From assembly GCA_963755055.1 (NCBI GenBank), contig CAVWIS010000020.1, forward strand, positions 186,001 to 250,000: 64,000 bases of DNA, read 5' to 3'. Source of the DNA: AP-16 sp963755055 (GTDB lineage: Bacteria > Pseudomonadota > Alphaproteobacteria > Rhizobiales > Xanthobacteraceae). Under the pieces are notes generated by a model that saw only the letters and a list, made by a program, of their open reading frames with translations, was not told the origin of the DNA and searched no databases. This document shows positions 43,344 through 51,639 of this stretch, in pieces (position 1 is the stretch's first letter; every line of letters starts with the position of its first letter). Both the position numbers and the translations under genes were made by a program.

Positions 43344-44694
43344 TCAATCGAGCCCGCCACGGGTGAGGAAACGCTCGAGCCAATGGATGTCGTAGTCGCC
43401 GTCGACGACGTCCTGCTCGCGCACCAGCGCGCGGAACAGCGGCAACGTCGTCTCGATGCCGTCGATGACGAACTCGTCGAGCGAGCGCTTGAGCCGCATC
43501 AGGCATTCGGTGCGGGTTTTTCCGTGCACGATCAGCTTGCCGACCAGCGAATCGTAGTACGGCGGGATCGTGTAGCCCTGATACACTGCCGAATTCGACG
43601 CGCACCCCGAGCCCGCCGGGCGGGTGGTAGTGCAGGATCTTGCCCGGCGAGGCGCGGAACGAGACCGGGTTCTCGGCGTTGATCCGGCACTCCACCGAAT
43701 GCCCGTGAAACTTGATGTCGGACTGCTCGAGGCTGAGCTCGCCGCCGGCGGCGACCTGGATCTGCTCGAGCACCAGATCGATGTCGGTGACCATCTCGGT
43801 CACCGGATGCTCGACCTGGATGCGGGTGTTCATCTCGATGAAATAGAACGCGCCTTCGTCGTAGAGGAACTCGACGGTGCCGACGCCGAGATACGCGAGC
43901 TCCCGCATCGCGCCGGCGACCGTCTCGGCGATGGCGTCGCGCGCCGCCGCGTTGAGGGCGGGCGACGGGCTCTCCTCGAAGACCTTCTGGTGGCGTCGCT
44001 GCAGCGAGCAGTCGCGCTCGCCGAGATGGATCGCACGGCCCTTGCCGTCGCCGAGCACCTGGATCTCGATATGGCGGGGCCGCTGCAGATATTTTTCCAG
44101 ATAGACCGCGTCGTCGCCGAACGAGACTTTGGCCTCGTTGCGGGCGATGGCGAGCGCGGTGGCGAGCTCCTCCTCCGAGTGCGCCACCTTCATGCCGCGG
44201 CCGCCGCCGCCTGCCGAGGCCTTGATCAGCACCGGAAAGCCGATCGCCGCCGCGATCGCGGTCGCCTCCTTGTCGGAGCCGACGCCGCCCTCGGAGCCGG
44301 GCACCACCGGAATGCCGAGGCGCCGGGCGGTGCGCTTGGCCTCGATCTTGTCGCCCATCAGCCGGATATGCTCGGGCCGCGGCCCGATGAAGTGCACGTT
44401 ATGCTCCTGAAGGATTTCTGCGAAACGGGCATTCTCCGACAGGAAGCCGTAGCCCGGATGCACCGCGTCGGCGCCGGTGATCTCGCAGGCGGCGAGCAGC
44501 GAGGGAATGTTGAGATAGCTTTCCTTGACCGGCGGCGGGCCGATGCAGACGCTCTCGTCGGCGAGCCGCACATGCATGGCGTCGGCGTCGGCGGTCGAGT
44601 GCACCGCCACCGTGGCGATGCCGAGCTCCTTGCAGGCGCGCAGCACGCGCAGCGCGATCTCGCCGCGATTGGCGATGAGGATCTTGTCGAACAT
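43344..44694 (-). CDS. accC: Acetyl-CoA carboxylase, biotin carboxylase subunit (one extra base at about 43592)
   Basis: ATG 44694. ATP-grasp enzyme that carboxylates biotin on AccB. Seen: FDKILIANRGEIALRVLRAC, PSLLAACEITGADAVHPGYG, FLSENARFAEIL, the ATP loop KASAGGGGRGMKVAHSEEEL, VYLEKYLQRPRHIEIQVLGD, EMNTRIQVEHPVTEMVT, and SVECRINAENP. At PPGGLGVRVE the frame breaks: GAATTCGG in place of GAATCGG. The next frame continues SAVYQGYTIPPYYDSLVGKL to GGLD at 43344. Without the extra base the product has 449 residues, the same as E. coli AccC. The enzyme is essential, so I take the shift as a sequence error. Confidence 0.95.
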
Positions 44695-44719
44695 CACGAG
44701 CGTCCGGCCAGGCGCGGGC

Positions 44720-45190
44720 TCATTCGATGATCACCAGTGGCTCGCCGTACTCGACCGGCTGGCCGTCATCGAACAGGATCTGCGTGACGGTCCCGGCCCG
44801 CGGCGCCGGAATCTGGTTCATCGTCTTCATCGCCTCGATGATCAACAGGGTGTCGCCGGTCTTGACCGCGGAGCCTACGTCGACGAACGGCTTGCCGCCG
44901 GGCTCGCCGGCCCGATAGGCGGTGCCCACCATGGGCGACGCCACGACGCCGGGATGCTTCGCCAGATCGCCGGCGGCATCGGAACGCGGCTCGAGCGCCG
45001 TCGTCGGCAGGATCTGGCCGGCGGCGGCGGGAAAGCTTCCCGTGGTGAGGTTGGCGACCGTCCCGCCGCGCGCGACCCTGATGCGCGTGCCGTGCTGCTC
45101 GATCTCGATCTCGTTGAGGCCGGTCTCGTCGAGCAGCCCGGCGAGCTCGCGGATCAGTTTGGGGTCGATCGCGATCTTGGCTTGCGCCAT
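44720..45190 (-). CDS. accB: Acetyl-CoA carboxylase, biotin carboxyl carrier protein
   Basis: 156 residues from ATG 45190 with AGGAG upstream. The N-terminal helix KLIRELAGLLDETGLNEIEI and strand GTRIRVARGG are followed by an Ala/Pro linker and the biotinyl domain (about 80-156), with the biotin-accepting K122 in LLIIEAMKTMNQIPA. Lys is 35 residues from the end, as usual. 25 bases separate it from accC; the two are co-transcribed. aroQ lies upstream on the same strand, the standard proteobacterial order aroQ-accB-accC. Confidence 0.97.
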   Translation of the reverse strand: MAQAKIAIDPKLIRELAGLLDETGLNEIEIEQHGTRIRVARGGTVANLTTGSFPAAAGQILPTTALEPRSDAAGDLAKHPGVVASPMVGTAYRAGEPGGKPFVDVGSAVKTGDTLLIIEAMKTMNQIPAPRAGTVTQILFDDGQPVEYGEPLVIIE

Positions 45191-45234
45191 CGGCGCTCCT
45201 TCGTTGCTGGTCGCCTGTGCCGGGCCGGCGGACG

Positions 45235-45690
45235 TCAAGGCTGCGCCTCGGCGCCGACCATCCCGGCCAGTCCGGCGATCGCCAGGCGATAGCCCTGGAT
45301 GCCGAAGCCGCAGATCACCGCCCTGGCACCGCGGGACACGTAGGAATGATGCCGGAAATCTTCGCGCGCATGGATGTTGCTGATGTGCACCTCGACGGTC
45401 GGCAGCGCGACCGCGAGGACGGCGTCGAGGATCGCGATCGAGGTATGGCTGTAGCCGGCGGGATTGATCACGATGCCGAGCGCCTTGTCGCGCCTGGCCT
45501 GGTGGATCGCATCGATGATCTCACCCTCGTGGTTCGACTGGCGGAAATCCACGGCGAGCCCGAATGACGCCGCGGCGTGGCGGCACAGCCGCTCGACGTC
45601 GGCCAGCGTGGCGCTGCCGTAGGTCTCGGGTTGCCGCGTGCCCAGCAGGTTGAGGTTCGGGCCGTTGAGCACGAAGATCGATGTCGCCAT
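45235..45690 (-). CDS. aroQ: 3-Dehydroquinate dehydratase, type II
   Basis: 151 residues. Shikimate pathway step 3-dehydroquinate to 3-dehydroshikimate. Motifs: FVLNGPNLNLLGTRQPETYG (catalytic Tyr about residue 25 in the lid), DFRQSNHEGEIIDAIHQARR, GIVINPAGYSHTSIAILDAV, and VHISNIHAREDFRHHSYVS with catalytic His. Dodecameric cytosolic enzyme. Head of the aroQ-accB-accC group. Confidence 0.97.
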   Translation of the reverse strand: MATSIFVLNGPNLNLLGTRQPETYGSATLADVERLCRHAAASFGLAVDFRQSNHEGEIIDAIHQARRDKALGIVINPAGYSHTSIAILDAVLAVALPTVEVHISNIHAREDFRHHSYVSRGARAVICGFGIQGYRLAIAGLAGMVGAEAQP

Positions 45691-45846
45691 GACGCGTCCG
45701 ACCCCACGACCGTCGCGGCCCGTCGATGATGGTCAAGGCCGCCGTCGAGCGGGCTTATACGGGGCCGTCGCCGCGAGGGGAAGGCCGCAGCCTCCGCCGC
45801 GGCCCCATCGGGTCCGGGCGCCCGGCCGGCGTCGCGGCGCTTCCGG

Positions 45847-46596
45847 TCAACGGCGCGCCGTCTCGACCTTGTCCTTGAGCGCCGCGAGACCGACCGCGCC
45901 GATCACGACGTCGCTGCCGACCACGTAGCTCGGCGTGCCGTTGAGGCCGAGCGCCTCGGCCATCTTCATGCTCTCCTCGATGGTCGCCTTGACCTCGTCG
46001 CCCGTCATGTCCTTCTCCAGCCGCGCCATGTCGAGGCCGATCTCCTTGGCAACGGCGAGGGCGCGCGCCTTGTCGGCCTGGCCGCGGCCGCTCAGCAGCT
46101 TCTGGTGGAACTCGAGATATTTCTTGCCGGTCTTGTCCTGCATGCGCACCGCCACCGCGACCTGCGCCGCCTCTACCGAGCCTTGGCCGAGGACCGGGAA
46201 CTCCTTCAGCACCACCTTGAGCTTCGGGTCGTTCTTCATCAGGTCGAGCATGTCGGCCAGCGCCCGCTTGCAATAGCCGCAATTGTAATCGAAGAACTCG
46301 ACCATGGTGACGTCGCCCTGCGGATTGCCGAGCGTCACCTGCCGCGTCGAGTTGAACAGCGTCTCGCGGTGCTCCTTGACCGCGGTGCGATGCTTCTCGG
46401 TCTCCGCGGCGGCCTGCCGCTTCTCCAGCTCGGCCATCGCCTCCTGCAGCACCTCGGGATGAGCGACCAGGTAGTCCTTGACGATCTTCTCGATCTCGCC
46501 GCGCTGGCCGTCGGAAAAACCCTCGGCGTGCACCGGAGCCGCGGCGCAGAGGGCCAGGGCGGCAGCCGCCACGATGGTGCGGAGGACAGGTCTCAT
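45847..46596 (-). CDS. DsbA-family thiol:disulfide protein
   Basis: 249 residues from ATG 46596 (AAGGA upstream). Signal peptide VLRTIVAAAALALCAAAPVHA, a 70-residue helical N-terminal region (GFSDGQRGEIEKIVKDYLVA, HPEVLQEAMAELEKRQ, as in ScsC/BdbD-like trimerisation stalks), then a thioredoxin fold with CxxC in FFDYNCGYCKRALADM and the cis-Pro loop GTPSYVVG. Periplasmic oxidoreductase or isomerase. The stalk suggests a multimeric, ScsC-like protein rather than plain DsbA. Lies just downstream of the M48 protease gene (about 20 bases), probable operon. Confidence 0.92.
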   Translation of the reverse strand: MRPVLRTIVAAAALALCAAAPVHAEGFSDGQRGEIEKIVKDYLVAHPEVLQEAMAELEKRQAAAETEKHRTAVKEHRETLFNSTRQVTLGNPQGDVTMVEFFDYNCGYCKRALADMLDLMKNDPKLKVVLKEFPVLGQGSVEAAQVAVAVRMQDKTGKKYLEFHQKLLSGRGQADKARALAVAKEIGLDMARLEKDMTGDEVKATIEESMKMAEALGLNGTPSYVVGSDVVIGAVGLAALKDKVETARR

Positions 46597-46621
46597 CAAT
46601 TTTTTCCTTTGGGTTGTCGGA

Positions 46622-48037
46622 TCAATTCGGCCGTCGCGCTGCCGGCATCTTCACCGACACGATGTCGTCGGCCTTGACCCAGCCGGGCGATCCGGTGGGG
46701 AAGCGGGTCTTCGCCCGGGCGGCGAGCTCCTTGGCGGTCTTGACGTCGCCGCGCGCGAACGCCGCCTGGGCGGACGCGAGATCGGCCTCCGCGAGCTGGC
46801 CCTTGCGGCCATAGGCCATCGCCAGCTGGCTGTAGGCGTCGGGCATGTCGGGGTCGCTGGTCATCGCGGTGCGCAGCAGCGGAATGGCCTCGTCGGCATG
46901 CTTGGAATCGTTGAGGGCGATCAGCGCCTGGGCGAGCATCACGCGGATCAGCATCGCGTCCGGCGCCAGCGCCGTCGCACGCCGCAGCGGTCCGATCGCC
47001 TCGGCGGGCCGGCCGTTCTCCATCAGCGCCTGGCCCTTGAGCTCGTGAAAGTAGGGATTGTTGGGCTGGGCGGCGATCAGCCCCTCGATCTGCCCGATGG
47101 CGCCGGGGAGGTCCGAATGCCGATAGGCCGAGATCGCGCGGGCGTAGCGCGCCGGCAGGCTGTTGTCGCCCAGCGGATAGCGTCTGGCGACCGTATCGGG
47201 CCGCTCGATGAATCCCGACAGCTTGGCCCGCATCAGATCGTGGCGCAGCTGCAGCTCGGGCGGGTCCTTGCGGTCCCAGTACGGGCTGCCCTTGACCAGA
47301 TCCTCCAGCGCGGCGACGCGCTCCTTCGGCATCGGATGGGTCTGCAGGTAAGGGTCCATGTATTGGGAGGTGACCAGGATCTGCTCGGCGAAGCGCTTGA
47401 AGGTCTCGTACATCCCCTTGGCGGACTGCCCGGTGGCGTTGAGGAACTTCACGCCGGCCTTGTCGGCCTGCTCCTCCTGGGCGCGCACATAGGCGAGCAC
47501 GGTGCGCTGGATCATGCTCTGCGGACCAAGGATGGTGGCCATCCCGATCTGGCTGGCACTGTTGCCGCCGCTGCGGGCACCCGCCACCATGGCGCCGGCG
47601 CCAAGCAGCATGGCGATGATCGACGAGGTCTGGGCTCTCGCGAGCTCGTCGCGCAGCCGCGCCAGATGGCCGCCCGCGATGTGACCGGTCTCGTGGGCGA
47701 AGACCCCGATGATCTGGTTCGGCGTCTTCGACTCCATCAGCGCGCCGACATTGACGAAGATGCGGCGCCCGTCGGCCACGAAGGCGTTGAACGCGCGGTC
47801 GTTGATGATGACGACGCGGACATTCTGCTGGGCGAGCCCGGCGGCGCGCAGGACCGGCGCCGTGTACTCGCGCATCAGCTGCTCGATCTCCGAATCGCGG
47901 ATCAGCGGGAGGCCGGCCTCTCCCTGGCCACGCGCCGGAACCGACGCCAATGCCACCGCAAGCGCCGTCACGGCGGCGAGACCCCGCGCGGCTGGCGTGT
48001 CGGGCCGCAGGCTGTTAAGTCTCCAACCTTCGCGCAT
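46622..48037 (-). CDS. M48 family metalloprotease with TPR repeats (BepA-like)
   Basis: 471 residues. N-terminal signal sequence (LAAVTALAVALASVPARGQ), then the M48 peptidase domain with zinc site HEXXH in VFAHETGHIAGGHLARL (about residues 113-130) and the third ligand Glu in YVRAQEEQADKAG. The C-terminal 180 residues are TPR-like repeats (GAIGQIEGLIAAQPNNPYFH, AIGPLRRATALAPDAMLIRV, DAYSQLAMAYGRKGQLAEAD). The layout is that of BepA/YfgC, which degrades or chaperones outer-membrane proteins such as LptD. The DsbA-like protein next door would fit disulfide-dependent OM assembly. Confidence 0.93.
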   Translation of the reverse strand: MREGWRLNSLRPDTPAARGLAAVTALAVALASVPARGQGEAGLPLIRDSEIEQLMREYTAPVLRAAGLAQQNVRVVIINDRAFNAFVADGRRIFVNVGALMESKTPNQIIGVFAHETGHIAGGHLARLRDELARAQTSSIIAMLLGAGAMVAGARSGGNSASQIGMATILGPQSMIQRTVLAYVRAQEEQADKAGVKFLNATGQSAKGMYETFKRFAEQILVTSQYMDPYLQTHPMPKERVAALEDLVKGSPYWDRKDPPELQLRHDLMRAKLSGFIERPDTVARRYPLGDNSLPARYARAISAYRHSDLPGAIGQIEGLIAAQPNNPYFHELKGQALMENGRPAEAIGPLRRATALAPDAMLIRVMLAQALIALNDSKHADEAIPLLRTAMTSDPDMPDAYSQLAMAYGRKGQLAEADLASAQAAFARGDVKTAKELAARAKTRFPTGSPGWVKADDIVSVKMPAARRPN

Positions 48038-48205
48038 GTGCTCGGTTTCGAACCGTCTCCGCAGGGCAAGGCGGCAAACTAGGGATGCGGCCTTCGGTGG
48101 TCAACGCAAGCGACGATCACGTCTTGGTTTTCATGCTGAATGCGGCGGCAGCGGGGCAACCGGCGGGCGCGGCGCCCGCCCGGCGACGGACAGGGCTTTC
48201 CTTCC

Positions 48206-49381
48206 ATGCATGAAGTGCTGAGGCGGCTGGTCGCACCCTCGTCGCGCAGCGAGGTCCCGCCGTTCATGGTGATGGACGTGATGGCGGCGGCGGCGCGGCT
48301 CGAGGCGGCCGGCCACCGGGTCGTGCACATGGAGGTCGGCCAGCCGGCGGCGCCGGCGCCAGCAACTGCGATCGCCGCCGCGCAGGCGGCGCTGGTCGGC
48401 GGCCGGATCGGCTATACCGAGGCGCTGGGCATCCCGTCGCTTCGGGCGCGGATCGCCGCCCACTACGCCGAGCGCTACGGCACGACGGTCGATGCAAGCC
48501 GGGTCGTGGTCACCACTGGCTCGTCCGCCGGCTTCATCCTGGCATTCCTCGCCTTGTTCGAGCCCGGCGACCGGGTGGCGGTCGCCTCGCCGGGCTATCC
48601 GCCCTACCGCCACATCCTCACCGCGCTCGGCTGCGTGCCGGTGCCGATCGAGATGTCTGCTGCTAACCGGTGGGCGGTCACCGTGGATGCGCTGCTCGCG
48701 GTTCATCGGGAGACGCCGCTCAAGGGCGTGCTCGTCGCCAGCCCCGCCAATCCGACCGGAACCATGCTGGCGGGTCCGGTGCTTGGCGACCTGATCCGCG
48801 CGGCGGAGGCCGAAGGTATCCGCTTCATCTCCGACGAGATCTATCATGGCCTCGACTACGCGTTTCCGGCGGTGTCCGCCGCCTGTCTGACCGACCAGGC
48901 GGTGATCATCAACTCCTTCTCCAAATACTTTTGCATGACCGGCTGGCGGATCGGCTGGATGGTGGTGCCGGAGGCGCTGGTGCGCCCGATCGAGCGCCTG
49001 CAGCAGAACCTTGCAATCTCGGTGCCGACATTGTCGCAGGTTGCCGCCGAGGCGGCATTCGACGGCCGTGCCGAGATGGAGGCGGTCAAGCGCGGCTACG
49101 AGGAGAACCGCCGCGTGCTGATCGAGGGCCTGCCGAAGGCCGGTCTCGACACCTTCCTGCCGGCGGACGGGGCGTTCTATCTCTATGCCGACGTCTCGCG
49201 CTTCGGCACCGACAGCTTCGACTTCACCACCCGCATGCTCGCCGAGGCGGGAGTGGCGGCAACCCCCGGTATCGACTTCGATCCGCGCGAGGGGCGCCGT
49301 TTCGTCCGCTTCTGCTATGCGGGATCGAATGCCGACATGCGCGAAGCGGTGGAGCGCATTGCCCGCTGGCTCGCGGGCTGA
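48206..49381 (+). CDS. PLP-dependent aminotransferase, class I/II fold
   Basis: 391 residues from ATG 48206. Seen: VMDVMAAAARLEAAGHRVVH, MEVGQPAAPAP, RIGYTEALGIPSLRARIAAH, TGSSAGFILAF, ASPGYPPYRH, ASPANPTGTML, FISDEIYHGLDY, and the PLP lysine in IINSFSKYFCMTGWRIGWMV with the phosphate-binding Arg. The C-terminal substrate Arg is in RFVRFCYAGSNADM. Most like aspartate/aromatic aminotransferases of subgroup Igamma; donor not determined. It is divergent from the M48 gene and convergent with the aldolase gene. Confidence 0.94.
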   Translation: MHEVLRRLVAPSSRSEVPPFMVMDVMAAAARLEAAGHRVVHMEVGQPAAPAPATAIAAAQAALVGGRIGYTEALGIPSLRARIAAHYAERYGTTVDASRVVVTTGSSAGFILAFLALFEPGDRVAVASPGYPPYRHILTALGCVPVPIEMSAANRWAVTVDALLAVHRETPLKGVLVASPANPTGTMLAGPVLGDLIRAAEAEGIRFISDEIYHGLDYAFPAVSAACLTDQAVIINSFSKYFCMTGWRIGWMVVPEALVRPIERLQQNLAISVPTLSQVAAEAAFDGRAEMEAVKRGYEENRRVLIEGLPKAGLDTFLPADGAFYLYADVSRFGTDSFDFTTRMLAEAGVAATPGIDFDPREGRRFVRFCYAGSNADMREAVERIARWLAG

Positions 49382-49388
49382 CGATTTT

Positions 49389-49404
49389 GCCCGCCATTGC
49401 GGGC
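49389..49404. terminator. Short hairpin between convergent genes
   Basis: GCCCGC-CATT-GCGGGC, 6-bp stem between the aminotransferase stop (49381) and the aldolase/SDR stop (49407). CTGACG/CGTCAG flank it and can extend the structure. No T tract after it on the plus strand. Confidence 0.35.
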
Positions 49405-49406
49405 CG

Positions 49407-51467
49407 TCAGCGCAGCGCCGCCGCGATGTTGCCGCCGTCGACCGTGGTGACGTCGCCCGTCGTCTTCAGCGCCAGAGCGTGGTGCAGAAAGGCCTGCGCC
49501 ACGTCGTCCGCCGTCACCTCGCGGCCGAGCAGGTTGCCGGCCATGTAGTCGTGCTCGCTCAACCCCCGCGCCCTGGCGCGCTCGGCGATGAAGTCTGGCG
49601 TCAGCAGCCCGGACCGGATGCGGTCGGCATTGACCGCGTTGGCGCGGATGCCGTCGCTGCCGTATTCCAGCGCATATTGGCGCACCAGCAGCAGCGTCGC
49701 CGCCTTGGGCAGCCCGTAGGGACCGAAATTGGCGCCGGGATTGACCGCCTGCTTCGACACGTTGAACAGGAGCGCGCCGCCGGTGCCCTGCGCCAGCATG
49801 ATGCGCACCGCATTCTGGGCGATCCGCTGGTGGGCGAAGAAATTGAGCTCGAAGCTTCTTCGCAGGATCGCCTCGTCGACCTCGCCGATGCGGCCCTGCC
49901 AGGCGGCGCCGGCATTGGACACCACGATGTCGACGCCCCCGAAGGCGGCGACGACGGCGTCGAATGCCGCGCGCACCGAGGCGTTGTCGGTGACGTCGCA
50001 GGGAATCGCCAGCGCGGCGCCGCCGATCTCGGCGGCGCGCCGGCGCGCCGCCGCCTCGTCGAGGTCGATGAGCGCGACCTCCGCGCCGGCCGCCGAAAAT
50101 GCCCGCGCCGTGGCGGCGCCGATCGCGCCGGCCGCGCCGGTGATCAGCGCGATCTGGCCGGCAAGCGGCTTTTCCTGCGCCTGGCCGAGCTTGGCCTGCT
50201 CGAGCGACCAGTACTCCATGTCGAACATCTCGGCCTCGCCGATCGATTCGAAGCGGCCGATCGCCTCCGCGTCGGCGATGGTCTCGATCGCGGTCTCGGC
50301 GATGTCGGCGGCGACCGCCGCATCCTTCTTGCTGCGGCCCAGGCCGATGAGGCCGAGGCCCGGGACCAGGACCACGCGGGGCAGGGGATCGAGCATGCGC
50401 TTCTTCGGGTCCTGGCGAAGGTTGTTGCGCGCGAAATACGCCCGGTAGGCCGCCACGAACTCCGCCGCCGCGCTCTGCGCTGCGCGTGCAAAGTCGCCGA
50501 GCCGGCCGTCCTCGGGCGCCGGCACCACCAGCGGCCAGTTCTTGGTGCGAATCGTATGGTCCGGCGTCACCACGCCCGCCTGGCTGTAGCGCCCGATGTC
50601 GGCGCCGTTGACGAAATCGAGGATCGCCGGGCCGGTGCGGAACTCGGCGATGAGGCGGCGCCACTGGCCCTCGATCTTCTCGTCCTTCAGGCTGCAGGCG
50701 CCGCGCAGGATCGGCGCAACGTCGGCATGTGCGGCGATGTGCTGCGGCAGCTGCGCGGTGACAAAGACCGGCTTGCGCCGGCGTCCCAGCCGCTCCTCGG
50801 CGAGCGTGACCATGCGGATCATCCGCTCGTAGGCTTCGCGCGCGCTGGCGCCGAACGTGAAGATCCCGTGCTTGGCCAGGATCAGCCCTTCGACGGCGGG
50901 ATTTTTCTCGAAACAGTCCGCCGCCTCCTTCGCCAGCAGGAAGCCGGGCATCAGGTAGGCCACCATGGCGAGCCTGCCGTCATAGACCTCGGATGCGATC
51001 GCCCGGCCGTCGGGCTGGTCGATGAGGCTGAGCACGGCGGTCGAGTGGGTGTGGTCGACGAACTTGTGCGGCAGGAAGGCGTGCAGCAGCGTCTCCACCG
51101 AGGGATTGGGCGACATCGGGTCGATCAGGTTGGCGCGCTGGACGCGCACCATCTCCTCGTCGGTGAGCGTCGGACGCGCCCGCAGCTTCTTCAGCGGCTC
51201 GATGCGCACCGCCGGAAGCCCGGCGGGCTCGATCGTCGCCATGTCCCATCCGCTGCCCTTGACGCACAGCACGTCGACCTCGTCACCGACCAGATCGGGC
51301 ATGCGGGTCTTGACGGAGGTATTGCCGCCGCCGTGCAGGACCAGCCTGCGGTCGGCTCCGAGCAGGCGGGTGGTGTAGACCCGCAAGGCGAGATCTCGTC
51401 CGACGCCCGATGCGGCATAGCGCTCGACCAGGGTCTCGGCGTCGCCATCGACCCATCCGCTCTTCAT
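49407..51467 (-). CDS. Bifunctional class II aldolase / short-chain dehydrogenase
   Basis: 686 residues, a fusion. Residues 1-400: class II aldolase/adducin domain with Zn-type features (LVLHGGGNTSVKTRMPDLVG, CVKGSGWDMATIEPAGLPAV, DHTHSTAVLSLIDQPDG with the HxH pair, AKHGIFTFGASAREAYERMI). Residues about 430-686: SDR with IALITGAAGAIGAATARAFS (NAD-binding), CDVTDNASV, VVSNAGAAWQGRI, a Ser plus the Tyr-x-x-x-Lys position in FGPYGLPKAATLLLV, and a C-terminal DGGNIAAALR. Such fusions (RhaD-type) act in rhamnose/fucose catabolism, cleaving a keto-sugar phosphate and oxidising lactaldehyde. No kinase or isomerase is nearby. Confidence 0.94.
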   Translation of the reverse strand: MKSGWVDGDAETLVERYAASGVGRDLALRVYTTRLLGADRRLVLHGGGNTSVKTRMPDLVGDEVDVLCVKGSGWDMATIEPAGLPAVRIEPLKKLRARPTLTDEEMVRVQRANLIDPMSPNPSVETLLHAFLPHKFVDHTHSTAVLSLIDQPDGRAIASEVYDGRLAMVAYLMPGFLLAKEAADCFEKNPAVEGLILAKHGIFTFGASAREAYERMIRMVTLAEERLGRRRKPVFVTAQLPQHIAAHADVAPILRGACSLKDEKIEGQWRRLIAEFRTGPAILDFVNGADIGRYSQAGVVTPDHTIRTKNWPLVVPAPEDGRLGDFARAAQSAAAEFVAAYRAYFARNNLRQDPKKRMLDPLPRVVLVPGLGLIGLGRSKKDAAVAADIAETAIETIADAEAIGRFESIGEAEMFDMEYWSLEQAKLGQAQEKPLAGQIALITGAAGAIGAATARAFSAAGAEVALIDLDEAAARRRAAEIGGAALAIPCDVTDNASVRAAFDAVVAAFGGVDIVVSNAGAAWQGRIGEVDEAILRRSFELNFFAHQRIAQNAVRIMLAQGTGGALLFNVSKQAVNPGANFGPYGLPKAATLLLVRQYALEYGSDGIRANAVNADRIRSGLLTPDFIAERARARGLSEHDYMAGNLLGREVTADDVAQAFLHHALALKTTGDVTTVDGGNIAAALR

Positions 51468-51639
51468 CGGCGTTCCCCGGATATGGCGCCCGTCCTCGAT
51501 CCGCGCGCCGGTTCCGGGAATCGCGAGCGACGGGGCCGCATCACGAGCGGTCCGGTCCGCCGATCATCGCGCGGTCGCCGCGATCCGGACGCATCGGCCT
51601 TGCCGCACCCTTCGCGAGCATACGGGACCTGTGCGCCCG

